From Gammaproteobacteria bacterium (GTDB taxonomy: Bacteria; Pseudomonadota; Gammaproteobacteria; Nitrosococcales; Methylophagaceae): a stretch of 40,400 bases of DNA. The notes under the pieces are model-generated. The model was not told where the DNA came from. It made no database searches and was given only the letters and a program-made list of their open reading frames with translations. Below, piece after piece: positions 26,682-36,871 of the stretch (the stretch's first letter is position 1; each line of letters begins with the position of its first letter). A program made the position numbers and the translations under genes. The stretch is taken from the NCBI GenBank assembly GCA_014859375.1, contig JACUUH010000018.1:1-40400 (forward strand). Reading direction: 5' to 3'.

Positions 26682-28871
26682 ATGACTAAACATAAGTTTA
26701 CTGTAACTGCGGCTCGCGGAATGTTGCCTTTATTAGCAAAAGAATTGGCTGATATGGGAATGACCGATACCAAACAAGAACAAGGTAATATTCGGATTAC
26801 AGCAACCCTTGAAGATGCATACCGCATTTGTCTTTGGTCTCGTGTCGCTATTCGGGTCTTGATGCCCATTGCAACGTTTGCAGCAGCCACTACGGATGAG
26901 TTATATCAAGGCATTTATGCATTACCTTGGGAAGAGCATATTGATGCGCAAGGCAGTACCATTGCTGTTGACTTTAATAGCTTCCGTTCCAAAATTCACC
27001 ACAGCCAATATGGTGCTCAGCGCGTAAAAGATGGCGTGGTGGATCGTTTTCGAGATCAAACACAACAACGACCATCTGTTGATTTGCATCAGCCAGATTT
27101 ACGCATCAATGTATACCTCAAAAATAATCAGGCAATTGTCAGTATCGACTTGTCCGGTGAAAGTTTGCATAAACGTGGCTATCGCGTAACCACAACGGCA
27201 GCACCACTAAAAGAACATTTGGCAGCGGCAATATTACTTAGCGCAGAATGGCCGAGGTTAGCCAAGCAAGGCTGGGGATTAATCGATCCTATGTGTGGTT
27301 CTGGCACATTTTTGATTGAAGCAGCGATGATGGCGGCCGATATTGCACCGGGCAGTTTGCGTGATTATTTTGGCTTTTTGTATTGGAAACAACATGACAA
27401 ACACGCTTGGCAACGCCTAAAAGCGGAAGCGGAACGTCGCCGTCACAGTGGTTTGGCTCGTCTGCCTGTTATTATGGGGGGAGACGCTGATAGCAAAGCA
27501 GTTAAAGCCGCTTTAGACAATATTGCTGAAGCCGGTTTATCAGACCGGATTAACGTAGAACAACGTGAACTATTAGATTGGCCTGCGCTAGCTAGTAAAT
27601 TACCAGCCAGCGGCATGATTGTGTGTAATCCACCTTATGGTGAGCGTATGGGCAATGTTGCTGATCTTCATTATCTGTATGAAAGCCTTGGCAATATTGT
27701 TAGCGAATCTTTTCCGGGATGGCGTACAACGTTAATTACAGATAATGAAAAATTAGGTCAATTTACCGGACTGAGTTTATTTGAACAGTTTCCTTTTGAT
27801 AATGGACCAATAGCCTGTCAGGTTTTATGTTATCGAGCACCTCGACCAGTTTCAGCCAAAACACAGACTATTCAACAAGCAGTTGCACCTGAACTAACTG
27901 CCGTAACGCCTGTTGACTATGAGCTTTCAGATAGTGCTGAATTTTTTATAAATCGTTTTAATAAAAACCTAAAACATCTTGGTAAATGGGCGCGTAAAAA
28001 TGGCATTGAATGTTATCGTGTTTATGATGCTGACTTACCTGATTATGCGGTAGCCATAGATTTATATGGGAATTATGTTCATGTACAAGAATATGCACCA
28101 CCTAAATCAGTTGATCCGACAAAAGCAGTTCAACGCTTAAATGATGTGATGCATGTATTACCACAGCTACTAGATGTCCCCGCGTCACATATCGTATTAA
28201 AACTACGTCAGAAACAGCGTGGCACTCAACAATACGAAGCCCAATCATCTCAAAAACAACGGATAAAAGTGACGGAATCCAATCTATCGTTTTGGGTGAA
28301 TTTGACTGATTATCTTGATACAGGTTTATTTTTAGATCACCGAATTACACGACAAAAGATCATGCAGTTAGCGGCTGACCAAGATTTTTTAAACCTGTTT
28401 TCCTACACAGGTTCAGCAACAGTTTATGCTGCTGCCGGCAATGCTAAATCAACGACAACTGTTGATATGTCGAATACGTATTTGGATTGGGCTCAAGATA
28501 ATATGGCATTGAATGGCTTTAGTGGTCAGCAACATCATTTCATTCGAGCAAACTGTTTAGAATGGTTGCAGGCAGCTCAACAAGAACAACAGAAATATGG
28601 TCTGATATTTCTAGATCCACCGACATTTTCAAACTCAAGCAGAATGGAAGGCGTATTTGATATACAGCGAGATCATGTCAGCTTAATTGACATGGCGACA
28701 CATTTGTTAACTGATAATGGGGTTTTAATCTTTTCAACTAATCGACGTGATTTCAAGCTTGATCAACACGCCCTTGAAAATTTACAGATAAAAGATATTA
28801 GTAAAACGACTTTACCAAACGATTTTGAGCGGAATTCTAAAATTCATTACTGTTGGCAAATTACACACTAA
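26682..28871 (+). CDS. rlmL: Bifunctional 23S rRNA methyltransferase RlmKL
   Basis: Fusion enzyme that makes m2G2445 (RlmL part) and m7G2069 (RlmK part) in 23S rRNA. The 729 residues carry an N-terminal THUMP domain (about 45-155) and a UPF0020 methyltransferase domain with PMCGSGTFLIEAAM and the catalytic-type NPPYGER. The C-terminal RlmK domain has FLDHRITRQKIMQL, LNLFSYTGSATVYAA and LDPPTFSNSSRM. The length fits E. coli RlmKL (702). It is divergent from yhbY, another 50S-related gene. Confidence 0.95.
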   Translation: MTKHKFTVTAARGMLPLLAKELADMGMTDTKQEQGNIRITATLEDAYRICLWSRVAIRVLMPIATFAAATTDELYQGIYALPWEEHIDAQGSTIAVDFNSFRSKIHHSQYGAQRVKDGVVDRFRDQTQQRPSVDLHQPDLRINVYLKNNQAIVSIDLSGESLHKRGYRVTTTAAPLKEHLAAAILLSAEWPRLAKQGWGLIDPMCGSGTFLIEAAMMAADIAPGSLRDYFGFLYWKQHDKHAWQRLKAEAERRRHSGLARLPVIMGGDADSKAVKAALDNIAEAGLSDRINVEQRELLDWPALASKLPASGMIVCNPPYGERMGNVADLHYLYESLGNIVSESFPGWRTTLITDNEKLGQFTGLSLFEQFPFDNGPIACQVLCYRAPRPVSAKTQTIQQAVAPELTAVTPVDYELSDSAEFFINRFNKNLKHLGKWARKNGIECYRVYDADLPDYAVAIDLYGNYVHVQEYAPPKSVDPTKAVQRLNDVMHVLPQLLDVPASHIVLKLRQKQRGTQQYEAQSSQKQRIKVTESNLSFWVNLTDYLDTGLFLDHRITRQKIMQLAADQDFLNLFSYTGSATVYAAAGNAKSTTTVDMSNTYLDWAQDNMALNGFSGQQHHFIRANCLEWLQAAQQEQQKYGLIFLDPPTFSNSSRMEGVFDIQRDHVSLIDMATHLLTDNGVLIFSTNRRDFKLDQHALENLQIKDISKTTLPNDFERNSKIHYCWQITH

Positions 28872-28910
28872 ATTGTCAGATAATCAGATAATAAGACATA
28901 ACCTGCATAA

Positions 28911-28931
28911 TTAACCTCAATGTTGGATAAG
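28911..28931. repeat. Solo degenerate copy of the TTAACCTCA...GGATAAG arm
   Basis: Begins TTAACCTCAATG and ends TTGGATAAG, two mismatches from the left arm at 29007-29027. No paired right arm is visible before 29007. Confidence 0.55.
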
Positions 28932-28989
28932 ATACAGCGCTCAGTAGCCCTAGTGAGTTTAACAGTCTAATTACACTATAAAAAATATA

Positions 28990-29005
28990 GGGGCTATCCT
29001 AGATA
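28990..29005 (+). repeat. Candidate IS1595/IS1016-type left terminal inverted repeat
   Basis: GGGGCTATCCTAGATA resembles the GGGGCTGTC-type termini I associate with IS1016-group elements. It lies just before the MITE and the transposase fragment. No matching right end is visible. Confidence 0.4.
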
Positions 29006-29006
29006 A

Positions 29007-29132
29007 TTAACCTCAATTCTGGATAAGCACAGCCATCCAGCACCTTTGTTTTAGTGGTTTTACCAGCTATTTGTTGGTAAGTCATTGTTCGTTATAGGGT
29101 AGCTGACTATTCTTATCCAGAACTGAGGTTAA
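29007..29132. mobile_element. Complete 126-bp MITE with 21-bp terminal inverted repeats (copy B)
   Basis: The left arm (29007-29027, TTAACCTCAATT...GGATAAG) and right arm (29112-29132, CTTATCC...GAGGTTAA) are inverted repeats with one mismatch. The outermost four bases are TTAA at both ends, which could be a duplicated target or part of the repeat. The 84-bp core has no coding capacity. Its right 49 bases are identical to window positions 1-49. Confidence 0.75.
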
Positions 29133-29282
29133 GTTGGTATTCACAAAGTCGTCTTATTGAGTTATTTGTGGCAAGAGTTCGCTCGAACAGCCGCTTCCTT
29201 AGTTGGTGTAAATAAAACAACAGCAAGTTATTATTTTCAACGTCTGAGGCAATTGATCTATGACCATAGTGAAATGCACTAA
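29132..29282 (+). pseudogene. Truncated, frameshifted IS1595-family (IS1016-like) transposase fragment
   Basis: From 29132 one frame reads SWYSQSRLIELFVARV. After a shift of two missing bases near 29187 a second frame reads ARTAASLVGVNKTTASYYFQ and RLRQLIYDHSEMH, then stops at 29282. Together this matches the N-terminal helix-turn-helix region of IS1016-group transposases (LIELFVAGVTARTAA, VNKTTA, YYFHRLR). The DDE/DDN catalytic part is absent. The start codon is lost where the MITE abuts. Confidence 0.7.
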
Positions 29283-29368
29283 CATAGGATACCAGTTAGG
29301 AATGTTCCCTATCATATTGATATCCTTGATAGTATTTGTTTGTCACTTTATGTAGTCAACACGTTTCT

Positions 29369-31027
29369 TTAATTCATTTTTCGATATTTAATGCGTTCTG
29401 GCTGATGATCCTTGCCGAAGCGTTTACGGTAATCTTCAGCATATTCAGAATAGTTACCTTCAAAAAAAGTTACAGTTGAATCACCTTCATAGGCAATCAT
29501 ATGGGTACAAACGCGATCCAAAAACCAGCGATCATGTGAGATCACAACGGCTGAACCAGGGAAGGCGAGAATAGCTTCTTCCAGAGCGCGCAATGTTTCA
29601 ACATCAAGATCATTGGTGGGTTCATCCAGTAACAATACGTTGCCACCTTCTTTAAGCAACTTGGCCATATGCAAGCGATTGCGTTCACCACCAGATAAAT
29701 CTTTAACAAATTTTTGTTGATCTGAGCCTTTAAAATTGAAGCGACCACAATAGGCACGCGAAGGCGTTTGATAGTTTCCAACGGTGATAATGTCGTTGCC
29801 ATCGGAAATTTCTTGGAATACGGTGTTATTGCCATTTAATTCACGTGATTGATTGACATAGGCAAGTTGTACTGTGCTACCAAGTTCAATTGTGCCTGAA
29901 TCTGGCTGTTCTTCACCACTAATCATGCGGAACAGGGTCGATTTACCAGCACCATTGGGTCCGATAATGCCAACAATCGCGCCCGGTGGAATTGTAATGT
30001 TTAAGTTTTCAAACAATAACTTGTCACCATATGATTTAGTGACATTGTTTATTTCAATAACTTTATCCCCCAGACGTGGGCCCGGTGGAATGTAAATTTC
30101 TTGGGTTTCATTACGTTTTTGGAATTCACGCGAATTCATTTCTTCAAATGATTTTAAACGTGCTTTTGATTTTGATTGACGACCTTTAGCGCCCTGACGA
30201 ACCCATTCCAGCTCGGCTTGAATGGCCTTACGATGAGATGCTTCTTCTTTGGCTTCTTGTTGTAAACGTGCGTCTTTTTGTTCTAACCACGCAGAATAGT
30301 TGCCTTCATATGGAATGCCACGACCGCGATCAAGTTCTAAAATCCAGCCGGCAGCATTATCCAGAAAGTAACGATCATGGGTGATGGCAACAACAGTGCC
30401 AGGAAAGTCTTGCAGAAAACGCTCAATCCAGGCAATGGACTCAGCATCAAGATGGTTGGTTGGTTCGTCCAGCAACAACATATCCGGGTTATCGAGTAAT
30501 AAACGACACAATGCAACACGACGACGTTCACCACCTGACAACACTGCCACTTTAGCATCCCACGGTGGCAGACGTAAGGCATCAGCTGCACGTTCAAGGG
30601 CATTATCCAGGTTGTGACCGTCTTTGGCTTGAATCAGGTTTTCTAATTCGGCCTGTTTTTTGGCTAAGGCATCAAAATCAGCATCGGGTTCAGCATAGGC
30701 TGCGTAAATTGCCTCTAGATCATCACGTGCTTGTTTGACATCAGAAACAGATTCTTCAACTACCTCACGAACTGTTTTTGTATCATCAAGCTCAGGTTCT
30801 TGTGGCAAATAGCCAACCTTAATATCAGGCATTGGACGTGCTTCGCCAAGGTAGTCGTTATCAAGACCGGCCATGATTTTAAGTAATGATGATTTACCCG
30901 AACCATTAAGACCAAGCACCCCAATTTTGGCACCAGGGAAAAATGAGAGCGAGATATCTTTTAAAATTTCACGTTTAGGTGGAACAATTTTGCCAACGCG
31001 ATTCATACTGTATACGTACTGAGCCAT
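29369..31027 (-). CDS. ettA: Energy-dependent translational throttle protein EttA
   Basis: ABC-F protein that binds the ribosomal E site and gates entry into elongation according to ATP/ADP ratio. The 552 residues match E. coli EttA (555). The first ATPase has GLNGSGKSS (39-47) and LSGGERRRVALCRLL; an arm and linker region (about 240-320) includes GRQSKSKARLKSFEEM. The second ATPase has GPNGAGKST, LSGGERNRLHMAKLL and LLLDEPTNDLD. It is flanked by repeat DNA on both sides and appears monocistronic. Confidence 0.96.
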   Translation of the reverse strand: MAQYVYSMNRVGKIVPPKREILKDISLSFFPGAKIGVLGLNGSGKSSLLKIMAGLDNDYLGEARPMPDIKVGYLPQEPELDDTKTVREVVEESVSDVKQARDDLEAIYAAYAEPDADFDALAKKQAELENLIQAKDGHNLDNALERAADALRLPPWDAKVAVLSGGERRRVALCRLLLDNPDMLLLDEPTNHLDAESIAWIERFLQDFPGTVVAITHDRYFLDNAAGWILELDRGRGIPYEGNYSAWLEQKDARLQQEAKEEASHRKAIQAELEWVRQGAKGRQSKSKARLKSFEEMNSREFQKRNETQEIYIPPGPRLGDKVIEINNVTKSYGDKLLFENLNITIPPGAIVGIIGPNGAGKSTLFRMISGEEQPDSGTIELGSTVQLAYVNQSRELNGNNTVFQEISDGNDIITVGNYQTPSRAYCGRFNFKGSDQQKFVKDLSGGERNRLHMAKLLKEGGNVLLLDEPTNDLDVETLRALEEAILAFPGSAVVISHDRWFLDRVCTHMIAYEGDSTVTFFEGNYSEYAEDYRKRFGKDHQPERIKYRKMN

Positions 31028-31134
31028 TGTTTATCTCAATAAATTAAAAGACTGAATTCTACTCGTGATAACAGTATTTTGCTAACCGTTGCAAACCTGT
31101 AACCAATGAATTTGTTGTTAGGTTAATAGAGTCA

Positions 31135-31211
31135 GTCATTCCGCAAAAGCGGTAATCCAACGATAGCTAATAGTTTCACTACCCATCGATTCCCGCCTTC
31201 GCGGGAATGAC
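31135..31211. repeat. REP-like palindrome of the GTCATTCC...GGGAATGAC type
   Basis: The unit opens GTCATTCCGC and closes GCGGGAATGAC. Two internal hairpins are visible, CCGCAAAAGCGG (31141-31152) and CCCGCCTTCGCGGG (31192-31205). This is the common GTCATTCCCGCGAAGGCGGGAATCCA repeat of beta- and gammaproteobacteria, in an inverted pair. Confidence 0.7.
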
Positions 31212-31256
31212 AAAATATAATTTTTGCAGATTGATGTGTCATGGGTATAGTTTGGG

Positions 31257-33701
31257 TTATAACTTTACTCGTCGCAGTCTCAAGGCATTTGCAATGACCG
31301 ACACTGAACTCAGACTCATTGCAGCCGCAGCAAGCATCGGTGATAGCAATAAACCAAATACCGGATATAAAATTCCCGCAGCTATGGGTACGCCAAGTGA
31401 GTTGTAGATAAAGGCAAAAAACAGATTTTGGCGAATATTGCTCATGGTACTACGGCTTAAACGAATGGCTTTGACGATGCCACGCAAGTCACCCTTGACT
31501 AAGGTTACACCGGCACTTTCCATGGCAACATCAGTACCTGTTCCCATTGCAATACCAACATCGGCTTGAGCTAATGCCGGGGCATCATTTATGCCATCAC
31601 CAGCCATCGCAACAACTTTACCTTGTGCTTGTAACTGTTTGACAATAATAGCTTTATGTTCTGGTAATACTTCTGCTTGAACACTGTCAATACCAAGTTT
31701 GCCTGCCACTGCCATGGCTGTGGCATGGCTATCACCCGTTAGCATTACAACGCTGATACCTTCAGCATGTAAGGCTTTAATAGCTTCAGGCGTCGATTGT
31801 TTTACTGGATCTGCAACACCAATAAGTCCTGCTGCTTTGCCATCAATACTGACCAGCATCACAGTTTGGCCTTGTGCACGTAATGTATTTGTTTGATCTA
31901 CTAAATCATTGGCTTCAACGCCAATTTCTTGCAAGAGTTTACTATTACCCAACGCCACAGCATGATTATCAACCGTGCCGGTTACACCTTTGCCGGTGAT
32001 TGAGGCAAAGTCAGTGGTTGGCGATAGGGTGATATGACGATCTAATGCACCGGTGACAATGGCTTCAGCCAAGGGATGTTCGCTGGCACGCTCTAAACTG
32101 GCAGCAAGCTGTAATAAGTTTGTTTCAGAAAATGGCTGTTGCGCAATAACACTGACAAGTTTGGGTTTTCCTTCGGTTAATGTGCCTGTTTTATCAATTA
32201 CAATGGTGTCGACTTTTTCTAATACTTCCAAGGCTTCGGCATTTTTAATTAATACACCATTTAATGCACCACGACCGGTACCAACCATAATAGACATTGG
32301 TGTTGCTAAGCCTAAGGCACATGGGCAGGCAATAATCAAAACCGCAACAGCATTGATAATTGCATGAGCCATTTTGGGGTCAGGCCCAACACTATTCCAC
32401 ACAATAAACGTAACAATGGCGGCAACAACAACGGTTGGCACAAAATAACTGGCAACGGTATCGACCAGTTTTTGAATCGGGGCGCGTGAACGTTGTGCAT
32501 CGGCAACCATTTGCACAATTTGGGCTAATAAGGTTTCACTACCCACTTTTTGTGCTTGCATGATTAAGCTGCCAGTACCATTAACGGTTGCACCGATTAA
32601 TCTGTCATTAACGGCTTTTGCAACGGGAAGTGATTCACCTGTGACCATTGACTCATCGACGCTACTGTGACCCTCAAGGATGATGCCGTCAACGGGTACT
32701 TTATCACCGGGCCGTACCCTCAGTTTGTCGCCGACGTGAACCTTGTCAAGAGCAATATCCTGTTCATCTCCGTTATCTCGCACAATTCGAGCGGTATTGG
32801 GTGCTAATCCGAGTAGTAATTTGATAGCAGCATTGGTTTGGCTACGAGCGCGAAGCTCTAATACCTGGCCCAATAACACCAGTACGGTAATTACCGCCGC
32901 AGCTTCAAAATACACTGGGACTGTACCATCAGCATGTCTCATCAATGGCGGAAAAAGGGTTGGAAATAATAGAGCGACGACACTGTATGACCACGCCACT
33001 GATACACCTAAACCAATCAGGGTGAACATATTAAGATTGCGACTCGTCAATGACTGCACTGCACGTACATAAAATGGCCAGCCAGCCCAAACAACAACCG
33101 GTGTTGCCAAAATGCATTCAATCCATTGTATTTGGGACATGGTGACATCTGTTGGTAACCATTGTGGCGCCATATCAGCCAGCATCGCTACTATAAACAC
33201 CGGTAAGGCAAACACACTACCAATATAAAAACGACGTGACATATCATCTAGTTCGCTGGTGTCTTGTTTTGCTTCAACCGTCATTGCTTCTAATGCCATG
33301 CCGCATTTAGGGCAGGTTCCAGGATGATCTTGTATCACTTCGGGATGCATGGGGCAGGTATATTGAGTTGTGCTGGAAATAGGTGAGCTGGGTTCTAATG
33401 CCATACCACATTTAGGACAGTTTCCTGGCTCGTGTTGCGCTACATCAGGACACATCGGGCAAATATAAGCATTCGCTTTTTTGTTGGCTGGTGCGCTTTG
33501 TACAACAGGATCAGCCTGATTTGCATGACCACCACAGCAACTTTTGATTGTGTGTTTATCAGCACCATATTGCTCGGGTGATGCTTCAAATTTAGTTAAA
33601 CAGTTGGCACAACAAAAATAATAGCTCACATTATTATATGTAGTCTGATGTTTGGCGGTGTCAGTATCGACACTCATGCCGCAAACAGGATCAATTGCCA
33701 T
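31257..33701 (-). CDS. copA: Copper/silver-type P1B ATPase with YHS and heavy-metal-binding domains
   Basis: Metal-exporting P-type ATPase of 814 residues. N-terminal order: YHS domain (1-47, DPVCGM and FCCANC), Cys/His-rich link (CCGGH, 55-59), and two heavy-metal-binding zinc-ribbon-like modules ([20 protein letters not shown], 81-100; CPMHPEV...CPKCGM, 116-135). No classical GMxCxxC HMA domain is present. The ATPase core has TGES (354-357), the ion-binding CPC (459-461), phosphorylated Asp503 in [13 protein letters not shown] and GDGINDAP. The CPC and domain set suit monovalent Cu/Ag export. The start is ATG 33701 because it opens the YHS domain. Last gene of the cus operon, 11 bases after cusA. 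Confidence 0.9.
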   Translation of the reverse strand: MAIDPVCGMSVDTDTAKHQTTYNNVSYYFCCANCLTKFEASPEQYGADKHTIKSCCGGHANQADPVVQSAPANKKANAYICPMCPDVAQHEPGNCPKCGMALEPSSPISSTTQYTCPMHPEVIQDHPGTCPKCGMALEAMTVEAKQDTSELDDMSRRFYIGSVFALPVFIVAMLADMAPQWLPTDVTMSQIQWIECILATPVVVWAGWPFYVRAVQSLTSRNLNMFTLIGLGVSVAWSYSVVALLFPTLFPPLMRHADGTVPVYFEAAAVITVLVLLGQVLELRARSQTNAAIKLLLGLAPNTARIVRDNGDEQDIALDKVHVGDKLRVRPGDKVPVDGIILEGHSSVDESMVTGESLPVAKAVNDRLIGATVNGTGSLIMQAQKVGSETLLAQIVQMVADAQRSRAPIQKLVDTVASYFVPTVVVAAIVTFIVWNSVGPDPKMAHAIINAVAVLIIACPCALGLATPMSIMVGTGRGALNGVLIKNAEALEVLEKVDTIVIDKTGTLTEGKPKLVSVIAQQPFSETNLLQLAASLERASEHPLAEAIVTGALDRHITLSPTTDFASITGKGVTGTVDNHAVALGNSKLLQEIGVEANDLVDQTNTLRAQGQTVMLVSIDGKAAGLIGVADPVKQSTPEAIKALHAEGISVVMLTGDSHATAMAVAGKLGIDSVQAEVLPEHKAIIVKQLQAQGKVVAMAGDGINDAPALAQADVGIAMGTGTDVAMESAGVTLVKGDLRGIVKAIRLSRSTMSNIRQNLFFAFIYNSLGVPIAAGILYPVFGLLLSPMLAAAAMSLSSVSVIANALRLRRVKL

Positions 33702-33712
33702 GATTCTTATTC

Positions 33713-36700
33713 CTATAGAGTTGGTGTACGTTGTTTGTGTTGTAATACAAACCCATAGATAACAGGCAGTACCAATAAGTTCAATAAGGTCGCTGTTATC
33801 ATACCACCGACCATTGGCGCAGCTATACGTTGCATGATTTCTGATCCGGTACCACTTCCCCACATGATCGGTAACAGACCTACAATGATTGCTGTTGCAG
33901 TCATTATAATAGGGCGAACCCGTTCAGAAGTACCACTATAAACCGCTGCCATAATGTCGTGATGACTTAAGATTGTGGCTTGTTGATCATGCATTTTCTC
34001 ACGCCTATACTGAGCTACCTTTTGATCAATAAAGGTTAATACCAGCACACCCAATTCAGCGGTAACACCAGCCAAGGCAATAAAACCAACAGCAACAGCG
34101 ACCGAAAGATTAAACCCTAATAAATAGACTAGCCACACACCGCCTGCCAGAGCAAACGGAATGGTTAACATAATCAGCAAGGGTTCGCTGATATTACGAA
34201 AGTTGAGATAAAGTAGTAAAAAAATCAATAACAAGGTTATGGGAACAACGATTTGTAAGCGTTGTGCGGCGCGTTCCATATATTCAAACTGCCCTGACCA
34301 TGACAGCGTATAGCCAGCGGGAACACTGAGTTGTTGATCAATAATAGCTTTGGCTTTGTCAACATAACCACCAATATCATCGGTTTTAATATCAATATAA
34401 ACCCAGGCATTAGGACGAGCATCTTCACTCTTAATCACGGGTGCACCACGCCGTAATTGCATGGTAGCAACCTGAGCAAGTGGAATTTGTGCACCGGTCG
34501 GTGTTGCAATAAGAATACGTTTTAATTGATCAATATTGTCACGTAACTCACGTGGATAACGTAGATTGACCGGATAACGCTCCAAGCCTTCTACCGTTTC
34601 AGTGACATTAACCCCACCGATGGCGGTTTGAATGACATCTTGCACATCGGACACATGTAAGCCATAACGACCTAGTTGATCACGGTTGATATCAAAATCA
34701 ATGTAATAACCACCAGCGGCTTTATCACCAAATGCTGACAGGGTATCAGGCATGGTTTTAATAATCTGTTCAATATCCGATGCAATCTTCTCCAAAACAT
34801 GCAAATTAGGCCCACTTACCTTAATGCCAATCGGTGTTTTAATCCCGGTCGATAGCATATCGATTCGTGTTTTAATCGGCATGGTCCAGGCATTCGCTAA
34901 CCCCGGAAATTGAATAGCTTTATCCATTTCAGCCATTAATTGTTTGGTGGTTTTAGTGGGATCTGGCCACAGGTTTTTATCTTTAAGGGTAATTGTTGTT
35001 TCGAACATGGCGAGCGGGGCGGGATCAGTTGCTGTATCAGCTCGACCAGCCTTACCAAAAACATGGCTGACTTCAGGAAAGGTCATTATTATTTTATCGG
35101 TTTGTTGCAATAATTCACGCGCCTTGCTGATTGAGATACCTGGGTAGGTGGTTGGCATATACAAAATATCGCCTTCATCCAATGGTGGCATAAATTCACT
35201 GCCTAATTTTGATATCGGAATGATGGTGACAACCAGTATTGCAAGTGCAAGTATTAAGGTGATCCAACGCCAGCGCATAGCAAGCCGTAAACTGGGAGCA
35301 TGGATAAAATGCAGTAAGCGATTAAGTGGATTTTTAGCCTCGGGCATGATCTTGCCTCGGACGAAATAACCCGTTAATACCGGCACTAAGGTGATCGCTA
35401 AAATTGCTGCCGCAGCCATCGAATAGGTTTTAGTAAAGGCTAATGGTGCAAATAAACGGCCTTCTTGAGCTTCTAAGGTAAACACTGGCAAGAATGAAAT
35501 GGTAATAATCATTAAGGAAAAGAATAATGCTGGGCCAACTTCTTTAGTTGCATTAGCAACAGTTTGCCAACGCTCTGATGATGTTAGCTGTTGACCTTTT
35601 AGTTTGACAGCCTGTTCCAGATGTTTATGGGTGTTTTCGATCATGACAATGGCACCATCAACCATCGCACCAATGGCAATCGCAATACCACCTAACGACA
35701 TGATATTGGCATTAATACCTTGCCAATACATCACGATAAAAGCCATTAAAATTCCAATCGGCAACGAAATGATTGCAACCATAGCCGAGCGAACATGAAA
35801 TAAAAATAACATACAAATCAAAGCGACAACGATCGATTCTTCAATCAACTTTTCAGTCAAATTATCAACAGCACGATTGATTAATTTACTGCGGTCATAA
35901 ACGGGCACAATTGATACGCCAGCAGGCAAGCCTTTTTCCAATTCAGCTAATTTATTTTTAACATTTTCAATGGTTTTTAATGCATTTTCGCCATAGCGCA
36001 TGATAACAATGCCGCCAGCGACTTCACCTTCGCCATTAAAATCAGCAAGACCGCGTCGTAATTCCGGACCAAAGTGGACATTTGCCACGTCTTGCAGTCG
36101 AATAGGAATGCCATTATCACTAACACTGATTGCGATTGATTTTAAGTCATCTAATGATTGAATATAACCAAGACCGCGAACCATATATTCAGTTTCAGCC
36201 ATTTCAATCAGCTTACCGCCGACATCACGATTAGATCGTTGGATCGCTGTTTTGACCTTGGATAATGGAATGTTGTAATTGAGCAGGGCATTAGGATCAA
36301 CTTCCACTTGGTATTGTTTGACAAAACCACCAATAGAGGCAACTTCAGCCACACCATCAACGGTTTGTAGCGGATAACGTAAATACCAATCTTGAATTGT
36401 GCGAAGTTGAGCCAGATCATGACGACCACTGTTATCAACCAAAGCATATTCGTAGATCCAACCGACCCCCGTGGCATCTGGTCCAAGATTGGGCCTGACT
36501 TCTTTGGGTAATCGTGCGCTAACATAATTCAGGTATTCCAACACCCGTGATCGCGCCCAGTACATATCGGTATTGTCTTCAAAAATAATGTAAACAAATG
36601 ACAAACCAAAGAATGAATAACCGCGTACTGTTTTTGCCTTGGGCACAGCTAACATCGCTGTAGTCAGTGGATACGTCACTTGATCTTCGACCACTTGCGG

Positions 36701-36871
36701 CGTTTGTCCAGGATATTCTGTTAGCACAATCACTTGAACATCCGATAAATCAGGAATGGCGTCTAGCGGGGTATGTTTTAAGGCCCAGACACCAGCAACC
36801 ACTATCAACAGTGTTGCTAATAGTATTTGAAATTTTTCACGTAACGAGGTGGTGATAATCCAATTAATCAT
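33713..36871 (-). CDS. cusA: Heavy-metal efflux RND pump CusA
   Basis: Inner-membrane proton-driven pump of the HME-RND family, 1052 residues, the usual CusA length (1047). It has the opening [36 protein letters not shown], 12 membrane spans in two halves, two large periplasmic loops, and the intramembrane motif [26 protein letters not shown]. The second half contains [21 protein letters not shown]. Together with cusB and cusC it would form a channel across the envelope. Cu(I)/Ag(I) is favoured over Zn/Co/Cd because of the associated Cu-type ATPase and the HMBD-bearing CusB, but this is inference. It overlaps the end of cusB by eight bases. Confidence 0.93.
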   Translation of the reverse strand: MINWIITTSLREKFQILLATLLIVVAGVWALKHTPLDAIPDLSDVQVIVLTEYPGQTPQVVEDQVTYPLTTAMLAVPKAKTVRGYSFFGLSFVYIIFEDNTDMYWARSRVLEYLNYVSARLPKEVRPNLGPDATGVGWIYEYALVDNSGRHDLAQLRTIQDWYLRYPLQTVDGVAEVASIGGFVKQYQVEVDPNALLNYNIPLSKVKTAIQRSNRDVGGKLIEMAETEYMVRGLGYIQSLDDLKSIAISVSDNGIPIRLQDVANVHFGPELRRGLADFNGEGEVAGGIVIMRYGENALKTIENVKNKLAELEKGLPAGVSIVPVYDRSKLINRAVDNLTEKLIEESIVVALICMLFLFHVRSAMVAIISLPIGILMAFIVMYWQGINANIMSLGGIAIAIGAMVDGAIVMIENTHKHLEQAVKLKGQQLTSSERWQTVANATKEVGPALFFSLMIITISFLPVFTLEAQEGRLFAPLAFTKTYSMAAAAILAITLVPVLTGYFVRGKIMPEAKNPLNRLLHFIHAPSLRLAMRWRWITLILALAILVVTIIPISKLGSEFMPPLDEGDILYMPTTYPGISISKARELLQQTDKIIMTFPEVSHVFGKAGRADTATDPAPLAMFETTITLKDKNLWPDPTKTTKQLMAEMDKAIQFPGLANAWTMPIKTRIDMLSTGIKTPIGIKVSGPNLHVLEKIASDIEQIIKTMPDTLSAFGDKAAGGYYIDFDINRDQLGRYGLHVSDVQDVIQTAIGGVNVTETVEGLERYPVNLRYPRELRDNIDQLKRILIATPTGAQIPLAQVATMQLRRGAPVIKSEDARPNAWVYIDIKTDDIGGYVDKAKAIIDQQLSVPAGYTLSWSGQFEYMERAAQRLQIVVPITLLLIFLLLYLNFRNISEPLLIMLTIPFALAGGVWLVYLLGFNLSVAVAVGFIALAGVTAELGVLVLTFIDQKVAQYRREKMHDQQATILSHHDIMAAVYSGTSERVRPIIMTATAIIVGLLPIMWGSGTGSEIMQRIAAPMVGGMITATLLNLLVLPVIYGFVLQHKQRTPTL

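Larger units (their letters stand above)
28872..29368. other. Intergenic region with nested mobile-element debris
   Basis: About 500 bases between rlmKL and ettA without an intact gene. It contains a lone degenerate terminal arm (28911-28931), an IS1016-like left end candidate (28990-29005), a complete 126-bp MITE (29007-29132) and an IS1016-like transposase fragment (29132-29282). The last 85 bases hold nothing recognisable. Confidence 0.7.

Noticed and set aside
33702-33863. 54-residue N-terminal extension of the P-type ATPase overlapping cusA
   Set aside because: It is out-of-frame cusA sequence; the YHS domain starts exactly at the ATG at 33701.
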